A DNA stretch of 64,000 bases from assembly GCF_004193175.1 (NCBI RefSeq), contig NZ_SAUH01000001.1:1653501-1717500 (forward strand), written 5' to 3'. A program made the translations under genes and the position numbers. Source of the stretch: Streptomyces sp. RFCAC02 (lineage in GTDB: Bacteria > Actinomycetota > Actinomycetes > Streptomycetales > Streptomycetaceae). Under the pieces are notes generated by a model. The model was not told where the DNA came from, searched no databases, and saw only the letters and a list, made by a program, of their open reading frames with translations. Shown here in pieces: positions 33,307 through 42,568 of this stretch. The number at the start of each line of letters is the position of its first letter. The stretch's first letter is position 1.

Positions 33307-33561
33307 TCAGGGGTGGCCGATGAGCCACACCACCTCGACGACGACCGCGCGGTCCAGCACCCGGTACATGATCGACACCCGCGCCGCGGGCAGGACCCAC
33401 CGGCGCAGTGCCTCCGGACCGCTCCCCTCGTACGGCTCGCCGACCTCCCTCGGCCGGCGGGCCAGCGTCTCCTGGGCGCCGTGGACGGCCCGCCGCTGCG
33501 CGGGCGTGAGCGTACCGAGGCCGCGCTGCGCGTCGCCGCTCAGGCTGACCTTGTACCTCAC
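33307..33561 (-). CDS. RelE/ParE-like toxin
   Basis: 84 residues from GTG 33561, overlapping the upstream partner's stop as GTGA. RYKVSLSGDAQRGLGTLTPA, VHGAQETLARRPREVGEPYE, RVSIMYRVLDRAVVVEVVWL form the RelE order: N-terminal strand, helices, central YRV strand, final strand. It lacks a strong basic catalytic set, so either an mRNA interferase or a gyrase-type ParE. Intact, unlike the toxin at 23197. Confidence 0.75.
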   Translation of the reverse strand: MRYKVSLSGDAQRGLGTLTPAQRRAVHGAQETLARRPREVGEPYEGSGPEALRRWVLPAARVSIMYRVLDRAVVVEVVWLIGHP

Positions 33562-33926
33562 CGCTCCTGCTCCCCGTCCGCGCCGGGCGGGGTACGGGGT
33601 TCGTACGCATCGTCGTACTGCGCCCACACCACATCGGCCGGCACCGCGTCCGGGTCCGGCCCGTCGCCGAGGCGGTCCAGCGCGGCCCTGATCCGCGGAT
33701 GGGTCCGCATCACCCACACCGCGCGCCACGCGGACACGGTCCGCGCGCGCTGCTCGGGTCCCGCCGCGCGGGCGAGTTCGGCGCGCATGCGGGCCACCTC
33801 GTCCGGCCACGGGGCGAGCGCGACGGCCAACTCGTCCTCGGTCCGCGGCCCCTCGCCGGGCTCGATCCGGTACGGCGACCGCGTCGGCGGCCACTGCCCA
33901 GCCTCCACACTCAACTCCTCGCTCAC
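33558..33926 (-). CDS. Putative antitoxin partner of the RelE-like toxin
   Basis: 122 residues from GTG 33926. Helical core EDELAVALAPWPDEVARMRA, ELARAAGPEQRARTVSAWRA, VWVMRTHPRIRAALDRLGDG; C-terminus acidic and Pro-rich. The position before a RelE-like gene with a GTGA overlap marks it as the antitoxin. It reminds me of DUF6247-type partners but I cannot confirm this. Confidence 0.6.
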   Translation of the reverse strand: MSEELSVEAGQWPPTRSPYRIEPGEGPRTEDELAVALAPWPDEVARMRAELARAAGPEQRARTVSAWRAVWVMRTHPRIRAALDRLGDGPDPDAVPADVVWAQYDDAYEPRTPPGADGEQER

Positions 33927-34056
33927 GAGGCCACAGGCACGTGTCACCCCGGACACGCTACGGACACTCTCCCCCACCGCACGAGGCGCGGAAGAGTGAC
34001 GTCGTCGCGCGCGCACCACCGGGGGCGCGCACCACCCGCCGTACGCCCCCTGGGGC

Positions 34057-34578
34057 TCAGTTCTTGACGGCTTCGGCGATCCGCTGGGCGGCCTCGGCGG
34101 GGGTGAGGTGTGTGATGTCGACGACCTCGGCCTCGGCGTGCAGCCAGGTACGGGCGGCCTCGGCGTACGGTTCGAGGTACTTGAGGCGGAACCAGGACGG
34201 GCCGAGAACGGTGTCGCCCTCGATGCGGCGGCGGAGGGTTTCCTGATCCGCGTGGAGGACGAAGTGCCGTACAGGGATGCCGTGCTGATCGAGTCCCGCA
34301 CTGATCTCGCGCCAGTACGCCTCGACCAGGACGGTCATCGGCATCACGAGGGTGCCGCCGGTGTAGTCGAGGACGCGGCGGGCGGTCTCGACCACGAGTG
34401 GCCGCCACGGCGGCCAGTGCTGGAAGTTGTCCGTCCCGGGCAGCCCCGGCTTGATGTCCATCAGGGTCTCGCCGACCTTCTCGGCGTCGAACACCCGTGA
34501 ATCTGGCAGCAGTTGCTGCACGAGCGCGCTGGTCGTCGTCTTGCCGGCGCCATGCGTCCCGTTGAGCCATACGATCAT
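34057..34578 (-). CDS. TmrB-like P-loop ATPase/kinase
   Basis: 173 residues from ATG 34578. Walker A in IVWLNGTHGAGKTTTSALVQ; also VFDAEKVGETLMDIKPGLPG, PMTVLVEAYWREI, HFVLHADQETLRRRIEGDT, as in the TmrB (tunicamycin-resistance) type of small P-loop proteins. Substrate unknown; annotated members are resistance or nucleoside/antibiotic kinases. GTG 34587 is a possible longer start. Confidence 0.85.
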   Translation of the reverse strand: MIVWLNGTHGAGKTTTSALVQQLLPDSRVFDAEKVGETLMDIKPGLPGTDNFQHWPPWRPLVVETARRVLDYTGGTLVMPMTVLVEAYWREISAGLDQHGIPVRHFVLHADQETLRRRIEGDTVLGPSWFRLKYLEPYAEAARTWLHAEAEVVDITHLTPAEAAQRIAEAVKN

Positions 34579-34679
34579 GCGGCTCACGCTAGCGCCGCCC
34601 CGGCCGGGGGACGCATGGGCAGGGCGCCCCGCATGCGGTGTGGCCGCTCGCGGGACGCCCGTGCGCCTGGGTTCAGGCA

Positions 34680-35090
34680 TTACGCCACGCCTGTGCCCTG
34701 CCGGCAGTTCACGTAGTTGTCGCCGTAGTACTCGCAGACGGTGATGTAGACGTAGTACCCGTCCGCGAAGAAGTTCCCGGAGGCCGCGGCGCAGTCGCCG
34801 TTGTTGGACGGGTCGCGGAGTTCCCGGTCGATGGCGTAGCCGCTGGGCGACGTCCCGACGAACGTGGCGATGATGCCACGGCCGTCCGACGTGTTGTCGC
34901 ACACGGTGTACTTCTCGTACGACGGGTATCCCGCCAGGTCGGCGTCGAAGAACGTCGCGCCGCTCCCGCTCAGGGTGTAGACCCAGCCGGAGTTCTTCGG
35001 CGGCACCGCCGCGTTCGCCTGCCCTCCCATACCGAACACGACCGCCGCCACCGCAGCCGCCATGAACCCGAACCGCCGCAACCATCGCAT
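34680..35090 (-). CDS. Secreted hypothetical protein
   Basis: 136 residues from ATG 35090 (AAGGAGA upstream). The signal peptide MRWLRRFGFMAAAVAAVVFG ends near QANA. The mature part has four Cys (YTVCDNTSDGRG, GDCAAASGNFF, ITVCEYYGD, NCRQG), probably two disulfides, and many Tyr, Gly and Asn. A family of small secreted Streptomyces proteins with unknown role. Confidence 0.85.
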   Translation of the reverse strand: MRWLRRFGFMAAAVAAVVFGMGGQANAAVPPKNSGWVYTLSGSGATFFDADLAGYPSYEKYTVCDNTSDGRGIIATFVGTSPSGYAIDRELRDPSNNGDCAAASGNFFADGYYVYITVCEYYGDNYVNCRQGTGVA

Positions 35091-35403
35091 CGGCGATCTC
35101 CTTCCAGATCCGACCGAGTCAGGGACACGCACACCTCGCGAGTGACGACCGGAAGAACAATCCCATTGGCTGACGGGAAAGATGAGTGAACGTCTGTCGT
35201 CTCGTGGGGCGGGAGTGACAGTAGCAGGGGAACGGACGTGCGACGAGGGCGTGCGTACGGCCAACTCTTTTTGCGGGCGGGAAGATTGAGACGTCCCGTT
35301 CGACGTTGCTCCCCCTGCGTCCCGAATGCTTCGAGGGTCCGCAACCGGCCGCTACGGCGGCGAAAGAACCACGCCCGGGGTACGGTCCGGCGGGAGGTGC
35401 GGG
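35091..35403. other. 313-base divergent intergenic region
   Basis: Holds the promoters of the secreted protein (minus) and the Nudix gene (plus). It is locally richer in A/T (for example aactcttttt near 35260). I see no clear operator and no convincing gene. Confidence 0.4.
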
Positions 35404-35871
35404 ATGAGCTTTCGGCTGGCGGCGTACGCCGTGTGTGTCGAGGACGGGCGCGTGCTGCTCGTCCGCCATGTGTCACCGGAGGGTGTGAGCACCTGGTCGC
35501 TGCCGGGCGGCGGGGTCGAGCACGGGGAGGACCCGTTCGACGCGGTGATCCGGGAGGTCGCCGAGGAGACCGGCTGCACGGCGGTCGTCGAACGCCTGCT
35601 GGGCGTGGACTCCCGCCTGATCCCCGCCGACATCGCGCGAGCGGGGGTCTTGCACCAGAACGTCGGCGTGTTCTACCGGGTGCGCGTCACCGGCGGCCCA
35701 CTGCGCCCCGAACCGGGCGACGACGTGACCGAGTCGGTCTGGACCCCGATCCCCGACCTGACCGGCCTGCGGAGGTCATCACTGGTGGACAACGGCCTCG
35801 CACTGGCACGGACCCTCCCCCCGACCGGCCACATCACCCCCACCCCGGTGGGCGGCCTGCTCCAGCACTGA
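35404..35871 (+). CDS. Nudix hydrolase
   Basis: 155 residues from ATG 35404 (GGGAGG upstream). The Nudix box is complete: GGGVEHGEDPFDAVIREVAE then ETGC, preceded by WSLPG. MutT-like fold (LAAYAVCVEDGRVLLVRHVS). Substrate not evident. Convergent with the GH43 gene. Confidence 0.92.
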   Translation: MSFRLAAYAVCVEDGRVLLVRHVSPEGVSTWSLPGGGVEHGEDPFDAVIREVAEETGCTAVVERLLGVDSRLIPADIARAGVLHQNVGVFYRVRVTGGPLRPEPGDDVTESVWTPIPDLTGLRRSSLVDNGLALARTLPPTGHITPTPVGGLLQH

Positions 35872-35891
35872 CAGCGCGGCCTGCGGCCGGG

Positions 35892-37490
35892 TCAGGCGGC
35901 GGTGTGCCAGTCGAACCAGTCGAAGTCGGCCGGTGTCCGTGTGCCCGAGAGGTCCTGGGCGCACAGGCCGATGAACGCGCCCGTGAAGCGTGAGCCCGTG
36001 CCGTAGTCGTCGGACAGGCGTGTCGCGTCCAGGACGGGGCCGATCCGCCGCCACGCGTCCGGTTCCGGTGCCGCGTCCAGGCGCAGTTCCGGTCCGTCGA
36101 TGCGGGCGCGCAGCAGGATGCGGGGCCAGTCGCCGCACGGCAGTACGGTGTCGGCCGGTTCGTCGTACGTGCCCGCGTCGTTGGTCACCAGGCCGATGAC
36201 GCGGCCCATGTCCTCGTCGTGCGTGACGCGCAGGTAGTAGTACGTGGACGCGTCGTACCAGGCGATCAGGCCCGCGGACTGCGCGTAGCGGCGCGGCGCG
36301 AACTCCAGGCACGTCGTCGCCGTCACCCGGCGGTGGGTGACGCGGCGCGCCACGAGGCTCTGGTCGAACAGCGAGTGCTGGCTCTGCCGCCCGTACAGCC
36401 GCAGGAATCCCGGGCGTGCCGTGAGGCTCGCCCACGTCTCGTCGGCCGGTACGCGCGGTGTCGACCACTCCGGGGAGAGGGTGGCGCCGTCGAAGTCGTC
36501 GCGGGGCGGTTCGGCGGGCCACGGGTGGGGTGCGGTGCCGCTGGGCGCGGGGACGCGCGTGGACGGGGTCGCGGTGCCGTCCGCGAGGCGCAGCCAGCCG
36601 TCGTCGGTCCAGGTGACGGGCTGGAGGCACGTCTCGCGTCCCGTGATGCAGCGCGGCTGCCCGTCGGGTCCCCGTTCGGGGCGGGACGCGAGGTGGGCGA
36701 GGTACCACTGGCCGTCGGCGGTGGTGACGAGTTCACCGTGGCCCGCCTTCTGGAGCGGCAGTCCGGGGTCGTGGCGGGAGGTGAGGACGGCGTCGGCCGG
36801 GTCGAACGCGTACGGTCCGGTGATCGTGCGGGAACGCGCCATCGAGATGCCGTGGTCCCAGCCCGTGCCGCCCTCGGCGAGCATGAGGTAGTACCAGCCG
36901 TCGCGCCGGTAGAGGTTCGGTCCCTCGATGAGGCGTTCCCTGCGGGCGATGGTGGTGACCGGCCCGGTCATGGCGCGTGCGGCGGCGTCGTACTCCTGGA
37001 GCACGATGCCGCCGAAGCGCGGACGTCCCGGCCGGTGGTCCCACTCGACGTTCACGAGCCAGTGCCGGCCGTCGTCGTCGTGGAAGAGGGAGGCGTCGAA
37101 GCCCGACGAGTTGAGGAAGACGGGGTCGCTCCAGGGGCCGCCGATGTCCTCGGCGGTCGTGAGGTAGTTGTCGACGTCCTTGTAGGCGGTGCCGCTGTGC
37201 CGGACGATGCTGTACACGAGCCAGAAGCGGCCGTCGTGGTGCGTGAGGGACGGTGCCCAGACGCCGCCCGAGTCCTGGACGCCGCGCAGGTCGAGGAGCC
37301 GCCGCTCGGTCAGGGCGCCGCCGAGGGGCCGCCAGTGGACGAGGTCCTTCGAGTGGTGCAGGCCGACGCCGGGGAACCACTGGAAGGTGCTGGTCGCCAG
37401 GTAGTGGTCGTCGCCGACGCGGACGATGGACGGGTCGGGCCGGAAGCCCGGCAGCACGGGGTTGTCGATCATCGGCGCGTCGTCCCGCAT
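35892..37490 (-). CDS. GH43 glycoside hydrolase (beta-xylosidase/arabinofuranosidase type)
   Basis: 532 residues. GH43 five-bladed propeller with the catalytic triad visible: Asp19 (PGFRPDPSIVRVG), Asp132 (SSGFDASLFHD) and Glu189 (RLIEGPNLYRR). A C-terminal beta-sandwich domain of about 200 residues (FDGATLSPEWSTPR ... RFTGAFIGLCAQDLSGTRTP) marks the GH43_11-like xylosidases. No signal peptide, so it works on imported oligosaccharides from xylan. No transporter or LacI gene adjoins. Confidence 0.95.
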   Translation of the reverse strand: MRDDAPMIDNPVLPGFRPDPSIVRVGDDHYLATSTFQWFPGVGLHHSKDLVHWRPLGGALTERRLLDLRGVQDSGGVWAPSLTHHDGRFWLVYSIVRHSGTAYKDVDNYLTTAEDIGGPWSDPVFLNSSGFDASLFHDDDGRHWLVNVEWDHRPGRPRFGGIVLQEYDAAARAMTGPVTTIARRERLIEGPNLYRRDGWYYLMLAEGGTGWDHGISMARSRTITGPYAFDPADAVLTSRHDPGLPLQKAGHGELVTTADGQWYLAHLASRPERGPDGQPRCITGRETCLQPVTWTDDGWLRLADGTATPSTRVPAPSGTAPHPWPAEPPRDDFDGATLSPEWSTPRVPADETWASLTARPGFLRLYGRQSQHSLFDQSLVARRVTHRRVTATTCLEFAPRRYAQSAGLIAWYDASTYYYLRVTHDEDMGRVIGLVTNDAGTYDEPADTVLPCGDWPRILLRARIDGPELRLDAAPEPDAWRRIGPVLDATRLSDDYGTGSRFTGAFIGLCAQDLSGTRTPADFDWFDWHTAA

Positions 37491-37518
37491 GGGTCGCCCT
37501 CCCGTGGCGGCGGTGGTC

Positions 37519-38316
37519 TCAGACGTCGCGGCGCCGGATCACCAGCACCGCCAGTGTGATCATCACCAACGGCCAGATCCCGTACACCGCCCACGAGGGG
37601 CCGATCTCCGCACGGAAGAACCCGGGCGGCGTCTCGAAGCGCGGCCACGTGTCGACCAGCCGTCCCCAGGCGGGGAACACCATCGCGTGGTGCACCGCGG
37701 CCGTCCACCGCCGGTCGGTGGCGAAGAACGTCGGCAGCATCAGCAGTGCCACGGCCACCGTCACCATGGTGGTGCCGCTGTGCCGGATCAGGACGCCCGC
37801 GCCGAGGCCGATGAGCGCGCACACGGGCGCCACCAGCACGCACGCGGCGTACGCGCGGGCCGCGCCGGCGTCCGTGAGGGACGGCACGTCGATCTCCGCG
37901 CCGAGGACCGCCCGGGCCACCAGGTAGGAGACGGTCGAGGCGACCAGGCCGACGACCGTCCACACGGCCGTCACGACGACCGCCTTCGCCAGCAGCACGG
38001 AGCCGCGCGCCGGTACGGCCACCGTCGTCGTGCGGATCATGCCGCTGCCGTACTCGCTGACGACGGCGACCGCCCCGGCCGCCGCGGCGACGAGCATCAG
38101 CGTCATGAAGCCGGCGCGGGAGAAGGCGTCCATCAGCATCGCGGCGGGCGGCGCGTCCGGCGGCAGTTCGCCCCGGTCGCCGAACGACTCGACGGCGGCG
38201 GCGCCGATGACGAACGCCGTGACGAGGCCGAGGAGCCAGGGCGTCGAGCGCAGCGACCTGAGCTTGATCCACTCGGCGGCGACCAGGTCGGTGAAGCGGG
38301 CGGGCGGGGGGTTCAT
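37519..38316 (-). CDS. ABC-2 type permease
   Basis: 265 residues with six hydrophobic segments (TPWLLGLVTAFVIGAAAVES, MTLMLVAAAAGAVAVVSEYG, VAPVCALIGLGAGVLIRHSG). VSEYGSGMIRTT is the usual ABC-2 exporter signature. Coupled to the ATPase gene by an ATGA overlap. Confidence 0.93.
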   Translation of the reverse strand: MNPPPARFTDLVAAEWIKLRSLRSTPWLLGLVTAFVIGAAAVESFGDRGELPPDAPPAAMLMDAFSRAGFMTLMLVAAAAGAVAVVSEYGSGMIRTTTVAVPARGSVLLAKAVVVTAVWTVVGLVASTVSYLVARAVLGAEIDVPSLTDAGAARAYAACVLVAPVCALIGLGAGVLIRHSGTTMVTVAVALLMLPTFFATDRRWTAAVHHAMVFPAWGRLVDTWPRFETPPGFFRAEIGPSWAVYGIWPLVMITLAVLVIRRRDV

Positions 38317-39236
38317 CGGGGGTCTCCTGCCGTGTACTCGACGCTGTCACCGGTCAGTTCCATGAACGCCTCCTCCAGGGAGGCGGTGCGCGTGATCAGT
38401 TCGTGGACGGGGATGCGGTGGTCGGCGGCCAGGGCGGCGACCCGTTCCGCGTCCAGGCCGGTGACCGTCAGCCGGTCGCCGCCGGGCGCGTCCTCCGGTG
38501 CGACGGCCGCTCCGGCGGCGGTCAGCACGGCCGTCAGCTCGGCGGCCCTCGGCGTGCCGACGACCACGCCCGTACGACGGCCGCCGCGCGCAGCGAAGTC
38601 CGCCACCGACTCGGCCGCGATCAGCCGGCCCCGCCCGATGACGACCAGCCGGTCGGCCGTGTTCGCCATCTCCGACATGAGGTGGCTGGACAGGAACACC
38701 GTGCGGCCCTCCGCCGCCAGCCGCCGGAACAGGCGCCGCACCCACAGCACGCCCTCCGGGTCCATCCCGTTGACCGGCTCGTCGAACATCAGCACCGGCG
38801 GGTCGCCGAGCAGCGCGGTCGCGATGCCGAGCCGCTGCTTCATGCCGAGCGAGAAGCCGCCGACGCGGCGTCCCGCAGCGTCCGTGAGGCCGACCTCGGC
38901 CAGCACCTCGTCCACACGGCGCGCGGGCAGGCCGTTGCTCCGTGCGAGGGCGGCGAGGTGCGCGCGGGCGGAACGGCCGCCGTGCACCTGGCCCGCGTCC
39001 AGGAGGGCGCCGGCGTGCCGCAGGCCGCGCGGGTGGCTTCGGAACGAGACGCCGCCGACGGTGGCGGTCCCGGCGTCCGGGCGCTCCAGGCCGAGGATCA
39101 TGCGCAGCGTCGTCGTCTTGCCCGCGCCGTTCGGGCCGAGGAACCCGGTGACCTGCCCGGGGACGACGGTGAACGACAGGTCGTCGACGACGTTCCTGCC
39201 GCCGTGGCGCTTGGTGAGTGCCGTGACTTCGATCAT
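38313..39236 (-). CDS. ABC transporter ATP-binding protein
   Basis: 307 residues from ATG 39236. Walker A GPNGAGKTTT, signature GFSLGMKQRLGIA, Walker B PVLMFDEPVNGMDP, H-loop SSHLMSEM; a C-terminal extension (ITRTASLEEAFMELTGDSVE) is typical of drug-export ATPases. Works with the downstream permease as an exporter, probably for an antibiotic or lantibiotic-like compound; target inferred only. Divergent from a NarL-type two-component system. Confidence 0.95.
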   Translation of the reverse strand: MIEVTALTKRHGGRNVVDDLSFTVVPGQVTGFLGPNGAGKTTTLRMILGLERPDAGTATVGGVSFRSHPRGLRHAGALLDAGQVHGGRSARAHLAALARSNGLPARRVDEVLAEVGLTDAAGRRVGGFSLGMKQRLGIATALLGDPPVLMFDEPVNGMDPEGVLWVRRLFRRLAAEGRTVFLSSHLMSEMANTADRLVVIGRGRLIAAESVADFAARGGRRTGVVVGTPRAAELTAVLTAAGAAVAPEDAPGGDRLTVTGLDAERVAALAADHRIPVHELITRTASLEEAFMELTGDSVEYTAGDPR

Positions 39237-39305
39237 GCGTCCCACCCTCGCCGCGCGGCCCGCGCCCGCGCATCGGCCGGCGGACGGTACCGCCCGCGCG
39301 GTGGT

Positions 39306-39331
39306 GGCCCGGGGATGTACATCCCCGGGCC
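39306..39331. promoter_or_regulatory. 26-base perfect palindrome between ABC exporter and two-component genes
   Basis: The half-site GGCCCGGGGATGT is followed at once by its exact reverse complement, 13 pairs with no spacer. It lies 70 bases from the ATPase start and 38 from the kinase GTG. Very probably the operator of the adjacent LuxR/NarL-type response regulator. Confidence 0.65.
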
Positions 39332-39368
39332 GATGAGGGCGGCGGCGGTGCCCGGTTAGGGTCGGCCC

Positions 39369-40505
39369 GTGAACGACAGGGCGAACGCGGCACTCCGGAC
39401 CACCGGTTCGGTGCTGCTGTACGCCCTCGCGCTCGGCCTGCTGCTCGGCGGCACGCCGCAGGCGCCGGGCACCTTCCACGCGGCGGGCGCGCTGCTGGCG
39501 GCGGGCCTGCTCGCCCGGGTGGCGCGCCGCAGCCCCGCGGTCGCGCTCGTGGTGACGGTGCTCGGCGCGCTCGTCGTCGTCTACGCCCACAACGACCGGC
39601 ACGCGACGCGGCTGTGGACGTTCGCTGCGCCGGACGTCGCGCTCGGGGTGCTCGCCGCCCGTACGTCGCGGGGCCGCTGGTTCGCCTCCGCCGCCCTGAC
39701 GTTCACCACGCAGGCCGTGGCCATCGCCGGGCAGGGCAGCAGTCAACTGGCCGGCTACATCGTCGTCGCGCTGCTCGCGATCGTCACCGCCAGCGTGATC
39801 GGGCTCCTCGGCCGCGAGCGCCGCGAGCACGCGACCGCGCTGCGCGAACAGGAGGTCGCCGAGGCCGTCACCGCCGAACGCCTGCGGATCGCCCGCGAGT
39901 TGCACGACATGGTGGCGCACAGCATCGGCATCATCGCGATCCAGGCCGGGGTGGGCAGCCGCGTCATCGACACGCAGCCGGCCGAGGCGCGCGCGGCGCT
40001 GCGGGCCGTGGAGGAGACCAGCAGGGAGACCCTCGCGGGGCTGCGCCGCACGCTCGTCGCGCTGCGGGAGGCCGAGCCCGGTCCCGCCGCCGTGCCGCTC
40101 GGCCCGGCGCCGGGGCTCGACGACCTGGAGCGGCTCGCCACCGCCACGGCGGACGCGGGCGTGACCGTGGACCTGCGGTGGGGCGGACGGCGGCGACCGC
40201 TGCCGCCGGACCTGGAGCTGTCGGCGTACCGCATCGTGCAGGAGGCCGTCACCAATGTCGTGCGGCACGCGCGCACCGGGCGCTGCCGCGTGCGTGTCGA
40301 GTACGGCGAGGAGGAGGTGTCCGTGGAGGTCGTGGACGACGGGCGGGGCATGCGGGACGGCGGCGCGGCGGGCGGGGGTTTCGGGCTCACCGGCATGCGG
40401 GAGCGCGTCGCCCTGCTGCACGGCCGGTTCGAGGCGGGGCCGCGCCCCGGCGGCGGCTTCCGGGTCGCCGCCGCGCTTCCCGTCCCGGCGGAGGCGGACC
40501 GGTGA
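39369..40505 (+). CDS. NarL-type sensor histidine kinase
   Basis: 378 residues from GTG 39369. Four or five N-terminal membrane segments, then the HisKA_3 box AERLRIARELHDMVAHSIGI and an HATPase (PDLELSAYRIVQEAVTNVVR, VVDDGRGMRDG, GFGLTGMRERVALL). Mostly membrane-embedded, with no large outside domain, as in sensors of membrane-active antibiotics. GTGA-coupled to its regulator. Confidence 0.95.
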   Translation: MNDRANAALRTTGSVLLYALALGLLLGGTPQAPGTFHAAGALLAAGLLARVARRSPAVALVVTVLGALVVVYAHNDRHATRLWTFAAPDVALGVLAARTSRGRWFASAALTFTTQAVAIAGQGSSQLAGYIVVALLAIVTASVIGLLGRERREHATALREQEVAEAVTAERLRIARELHDMVAHSIGIIAIQAGVGSRVIDTQPAEARAALRAVEETSRETLAGLRRTLVALREAEPGPAAVPLGPAPGLDDLERLATATADAGVTVDLRWGGRRRPLPPDLELSAYRIVQEAVTNVVRHARTGRCRVRVEYGEEEVSVEVVDDGRGMRDGGAAGGGFGLTGMRERVALLHGRFEAGPRPGGGFRVAAALPVPAEADR

Positions 40506-41164
40506 GCGTGCGCGTGGTCCTGGCGGACGACCAGCCGCTGGTGCGGTCCGGGCTGCGCGTCCTCATCGCGGACACGCCGGACCTGGCGGTCGTCGGCGAG
40601 GCCGGCACGGGTGCTGAGGCCGTGCGGCTGGTGCGGGAGTGCGCACCGGACGTCGTCGTGATGGACATCAGGATGCCCGGCATGGACGGCATCGAGGCGA
40701 CGCGGCTCATCACCTCGGGGCGCGAGGGCACGCGGGTGCTGATGCTGACGACGTTCGACGAGGACGAGCACGTGTACGGCGCGCTGCGGGCCGGGGCCAG
40801 CGGGTTCGCCGTGAAGGACATGGGTCTTGACGACCTGCTGGCCGCGATCCGTGTGGTGGCGGCGGGCGACGCGCTGATCGCGCCGAGCGTGACGCGCCGC
40901 CTCATCGCGGACTTCGTGCGCAGGCCCGAGGCCGCGCCCGGCCCGGCGCCCCGCGCGGTCCCGCACCTCACCGAGCGGGAGCGGGAGGTCCTCACCCTCG
41001 TGGGCCTCGGCCGTTCCAACGCCGAGATCGCGCGGGAGCTGGTCATCTCGGTCGCGACGGCGAAGTCCCACGTGGCGCGGCTGTTCTCGAAGCTGGACGC
41101 CCGGGACCGCGTACACCTCGTGATCATCGCCTACGAGTTGCGCCTCGTCGCACCGCCGCGTTGA
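40502..41164 (+). CDS. NarL/LuxR-family response regulator
   Basis: 220 residues. Receiver with phospho-acceptor in PDVVVMDIRMPGMDGIEATR and Lys in FAVKDM; LuxR HTH PHLTEREREVLTLVGLGRSN, AEIARELVISVATAKSHVAR. Coupled to the kinase gene. Probable target is the divergent ABC exporter through the palindrome at 39306. Confidence 0.96.
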   Translation: MSVRVVLADDQPLVRSGLRVLIADTPDLAVVGEAGTGAEAVRLVRECAPDVVVMDIRMPGMDGIEATRLITSGREGTRVLMLTTFDEDEHVYGALRAGASGFAVKDMGLDDLLAAIRVVAAGDALIAPSVTRRLIADFVRRPEAAPGPAPRAVPHLTEREREVLTLVGLGRSNAEIARELVISVATAKSHVARLFSKLDARDRVHLVIIAYELRLVAPPR

Positions 41165-41258
41165 ACCTCTTGCGCATCGGAGGCATGACGAAGGTCGAGG
41201 CGGGCAGCAGACCATCGGTGGATGCCCGGGCGGCGGGGATCTCCGTACGGTCCACGGC

Positions 41259-42467
41259 ATGATCGTGAACCGACGGCGCCCCGCCGCCCTCACCGCGCTC
41301 CTGGCCCTCGCCCTGCCGCTGCTGCCCGCCGCCGACGCCTTGGCCGCGCCCGCCGCCCCCACCGCCGTGGAGACCGCCGACACCGGTGCCGTACGGCTCG
41401 AACTGCCCGCGCCCACCGGCCCGTACGCCGTGGGCCGCGACACCCTCCACCTGACGGACACCGACCGCACCGACCCCTGGGTGCCGTCCGCCGGCGCCCG
41501 CGAGCTGATGGTGTCCCTGTACTACCCGGCACATGCGCGGACCGGCTCCGCCGCCGCCTACATGACCACCGGCGAGGCCGAAGCGCTGCTGGAGAGCCAG
41601 GGCCTCGCCGGCGCCGTCCCGGCCGAGACGGTCGCGTCGACGGAGCTGACGGCACGGGACGGCGCCCGCCCGGCCGGCGGCCGTCATCCGCTGGTCGTCC
41701 TCTCCCCCGGCTTCTCCCTGCAGCGCGGCACGCTGACGCTGCTCGCCGAGGACCTGGCGAGCCGCGGCTACGTCGTGGCCGCCGTGGACCACGCGTACGA
41801 GTCGGTCGGCACGCTCTTCCCCGGCGGCCGGATGCTGACGTGCGTGGCGTGCGTCCGTGTCGAGGAGGGCGAGGACGAGGCCCCGGAGGGCGGCCGGAAC
41901 CCGGTGCTCACCGCCGTGGCGGAGGGCCGGGCGGCCGACGTGTCGTTCGTCGTCGACGAGCTGACGCGGCGCGGCGGACGGTGGGCGCGGCTCATCGACG
42001 CCGACCGGATCGGGATGGCGGGCCACTCCATCGGGGGTGACGCGGCGGCGGCGACGATGGCTGCCGACCCGCGCGTCGTGGCGGGCGTGAACCTGGACGG
42101 GACGTTCTTCGCGCCCATGCCGGCCGGCGGCCTCGACGGCCGGCCGTTCCTCATGATGGGGACGGAGAACCTGCACGTCCCGGGCGGGGACGACGACACG
42201 TGGGACACCGCGTGGGACCGTCTCGACGGCTGGCGGCGGTGGCTGACCGTCGCGGACGCCGGGCACTTCTCCTTCATCGACGTGCCGGTGCTCGGCGCGC
42301 AACTGGGCATCACCGACCCCGAGTTCCCGCTGCCCGGCGACCGGTCGGGGGAGATCACCCGCGACTACACGGGCGCGTTCTTCGACCTGCACCTGCGGGG
42401 CGTACGGCAACCGCTGCTCGACGGGCCGACGGAAGGCAATCCCGAAGTCTCCTTCCACGCCCCGTGA
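41259..42467 (+). CDS. Secreted alpha/beta hydrolase (PAF-acetylhydrolase/lipase-like)
   Basis: 402 residues. Signal peptide (PAALTALLALALPLLPAADA). The nucleophile elbow GHSIGGDAAAATM holds the catalytic Ser; LVVLSPGFSLQRGTL supplies the oxyanion region; the acid lies near NLDGTFFAPM and the His is in DAGHFSFIDVP. Similar to the secreted Streptomyces lipase/PAF-AH group. No cleft-specific substrate hint. Confidence 0.88.
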   Translation: MIVNRRRPAALTALLALALPLLPAADALAAPAAPTAVETADTGAVRLELPAPTGPYAVGRDTLHLTDTDRTDPWVPSAGARELMVSLYYPAHARTGSAAAYMTTGEAEALLESQGLAGAVPAETVASTELTARDGARPAGGRHPLVVLSPGFSLQRGTLTLLAEDLASRGYVVAAVDHAYESVGTLFPGGRMLTCVACVRVEEGEDEAPEGGRNPVLTAVAEGRAADVSFVVDELTRRGGRWARLIDADRIGMAGHSIGGDAAAATMAADPRVVAGVNLDGTFFAPMPAGGLDGRPFLMMGTENLHVPGGDDDTWDTAWDRLDGWRRWLTVADAGHFSFIDVPVLGAQLGITDPEFPLPGDRSGEITRDYTGAFFDLHLRGVRQPLLDGPTEGNPEVSFHAP

Positions 42468-42568
42468 CCGCCGACGGTTCCGTCCCAACTTCGCCTGCGG
42501 CCAGTGCGATTGACGGAGCACGGCACTACCATGGCCCGTGATCCGCACAACGGCGAAGGGGGATTCGG

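Noticed and set aside
35181..35288. 35-codon plus-strand ORF in the secreted-protein/Nudix gap
   Set aside because: No ribosome site or similarity; probably promoter region.
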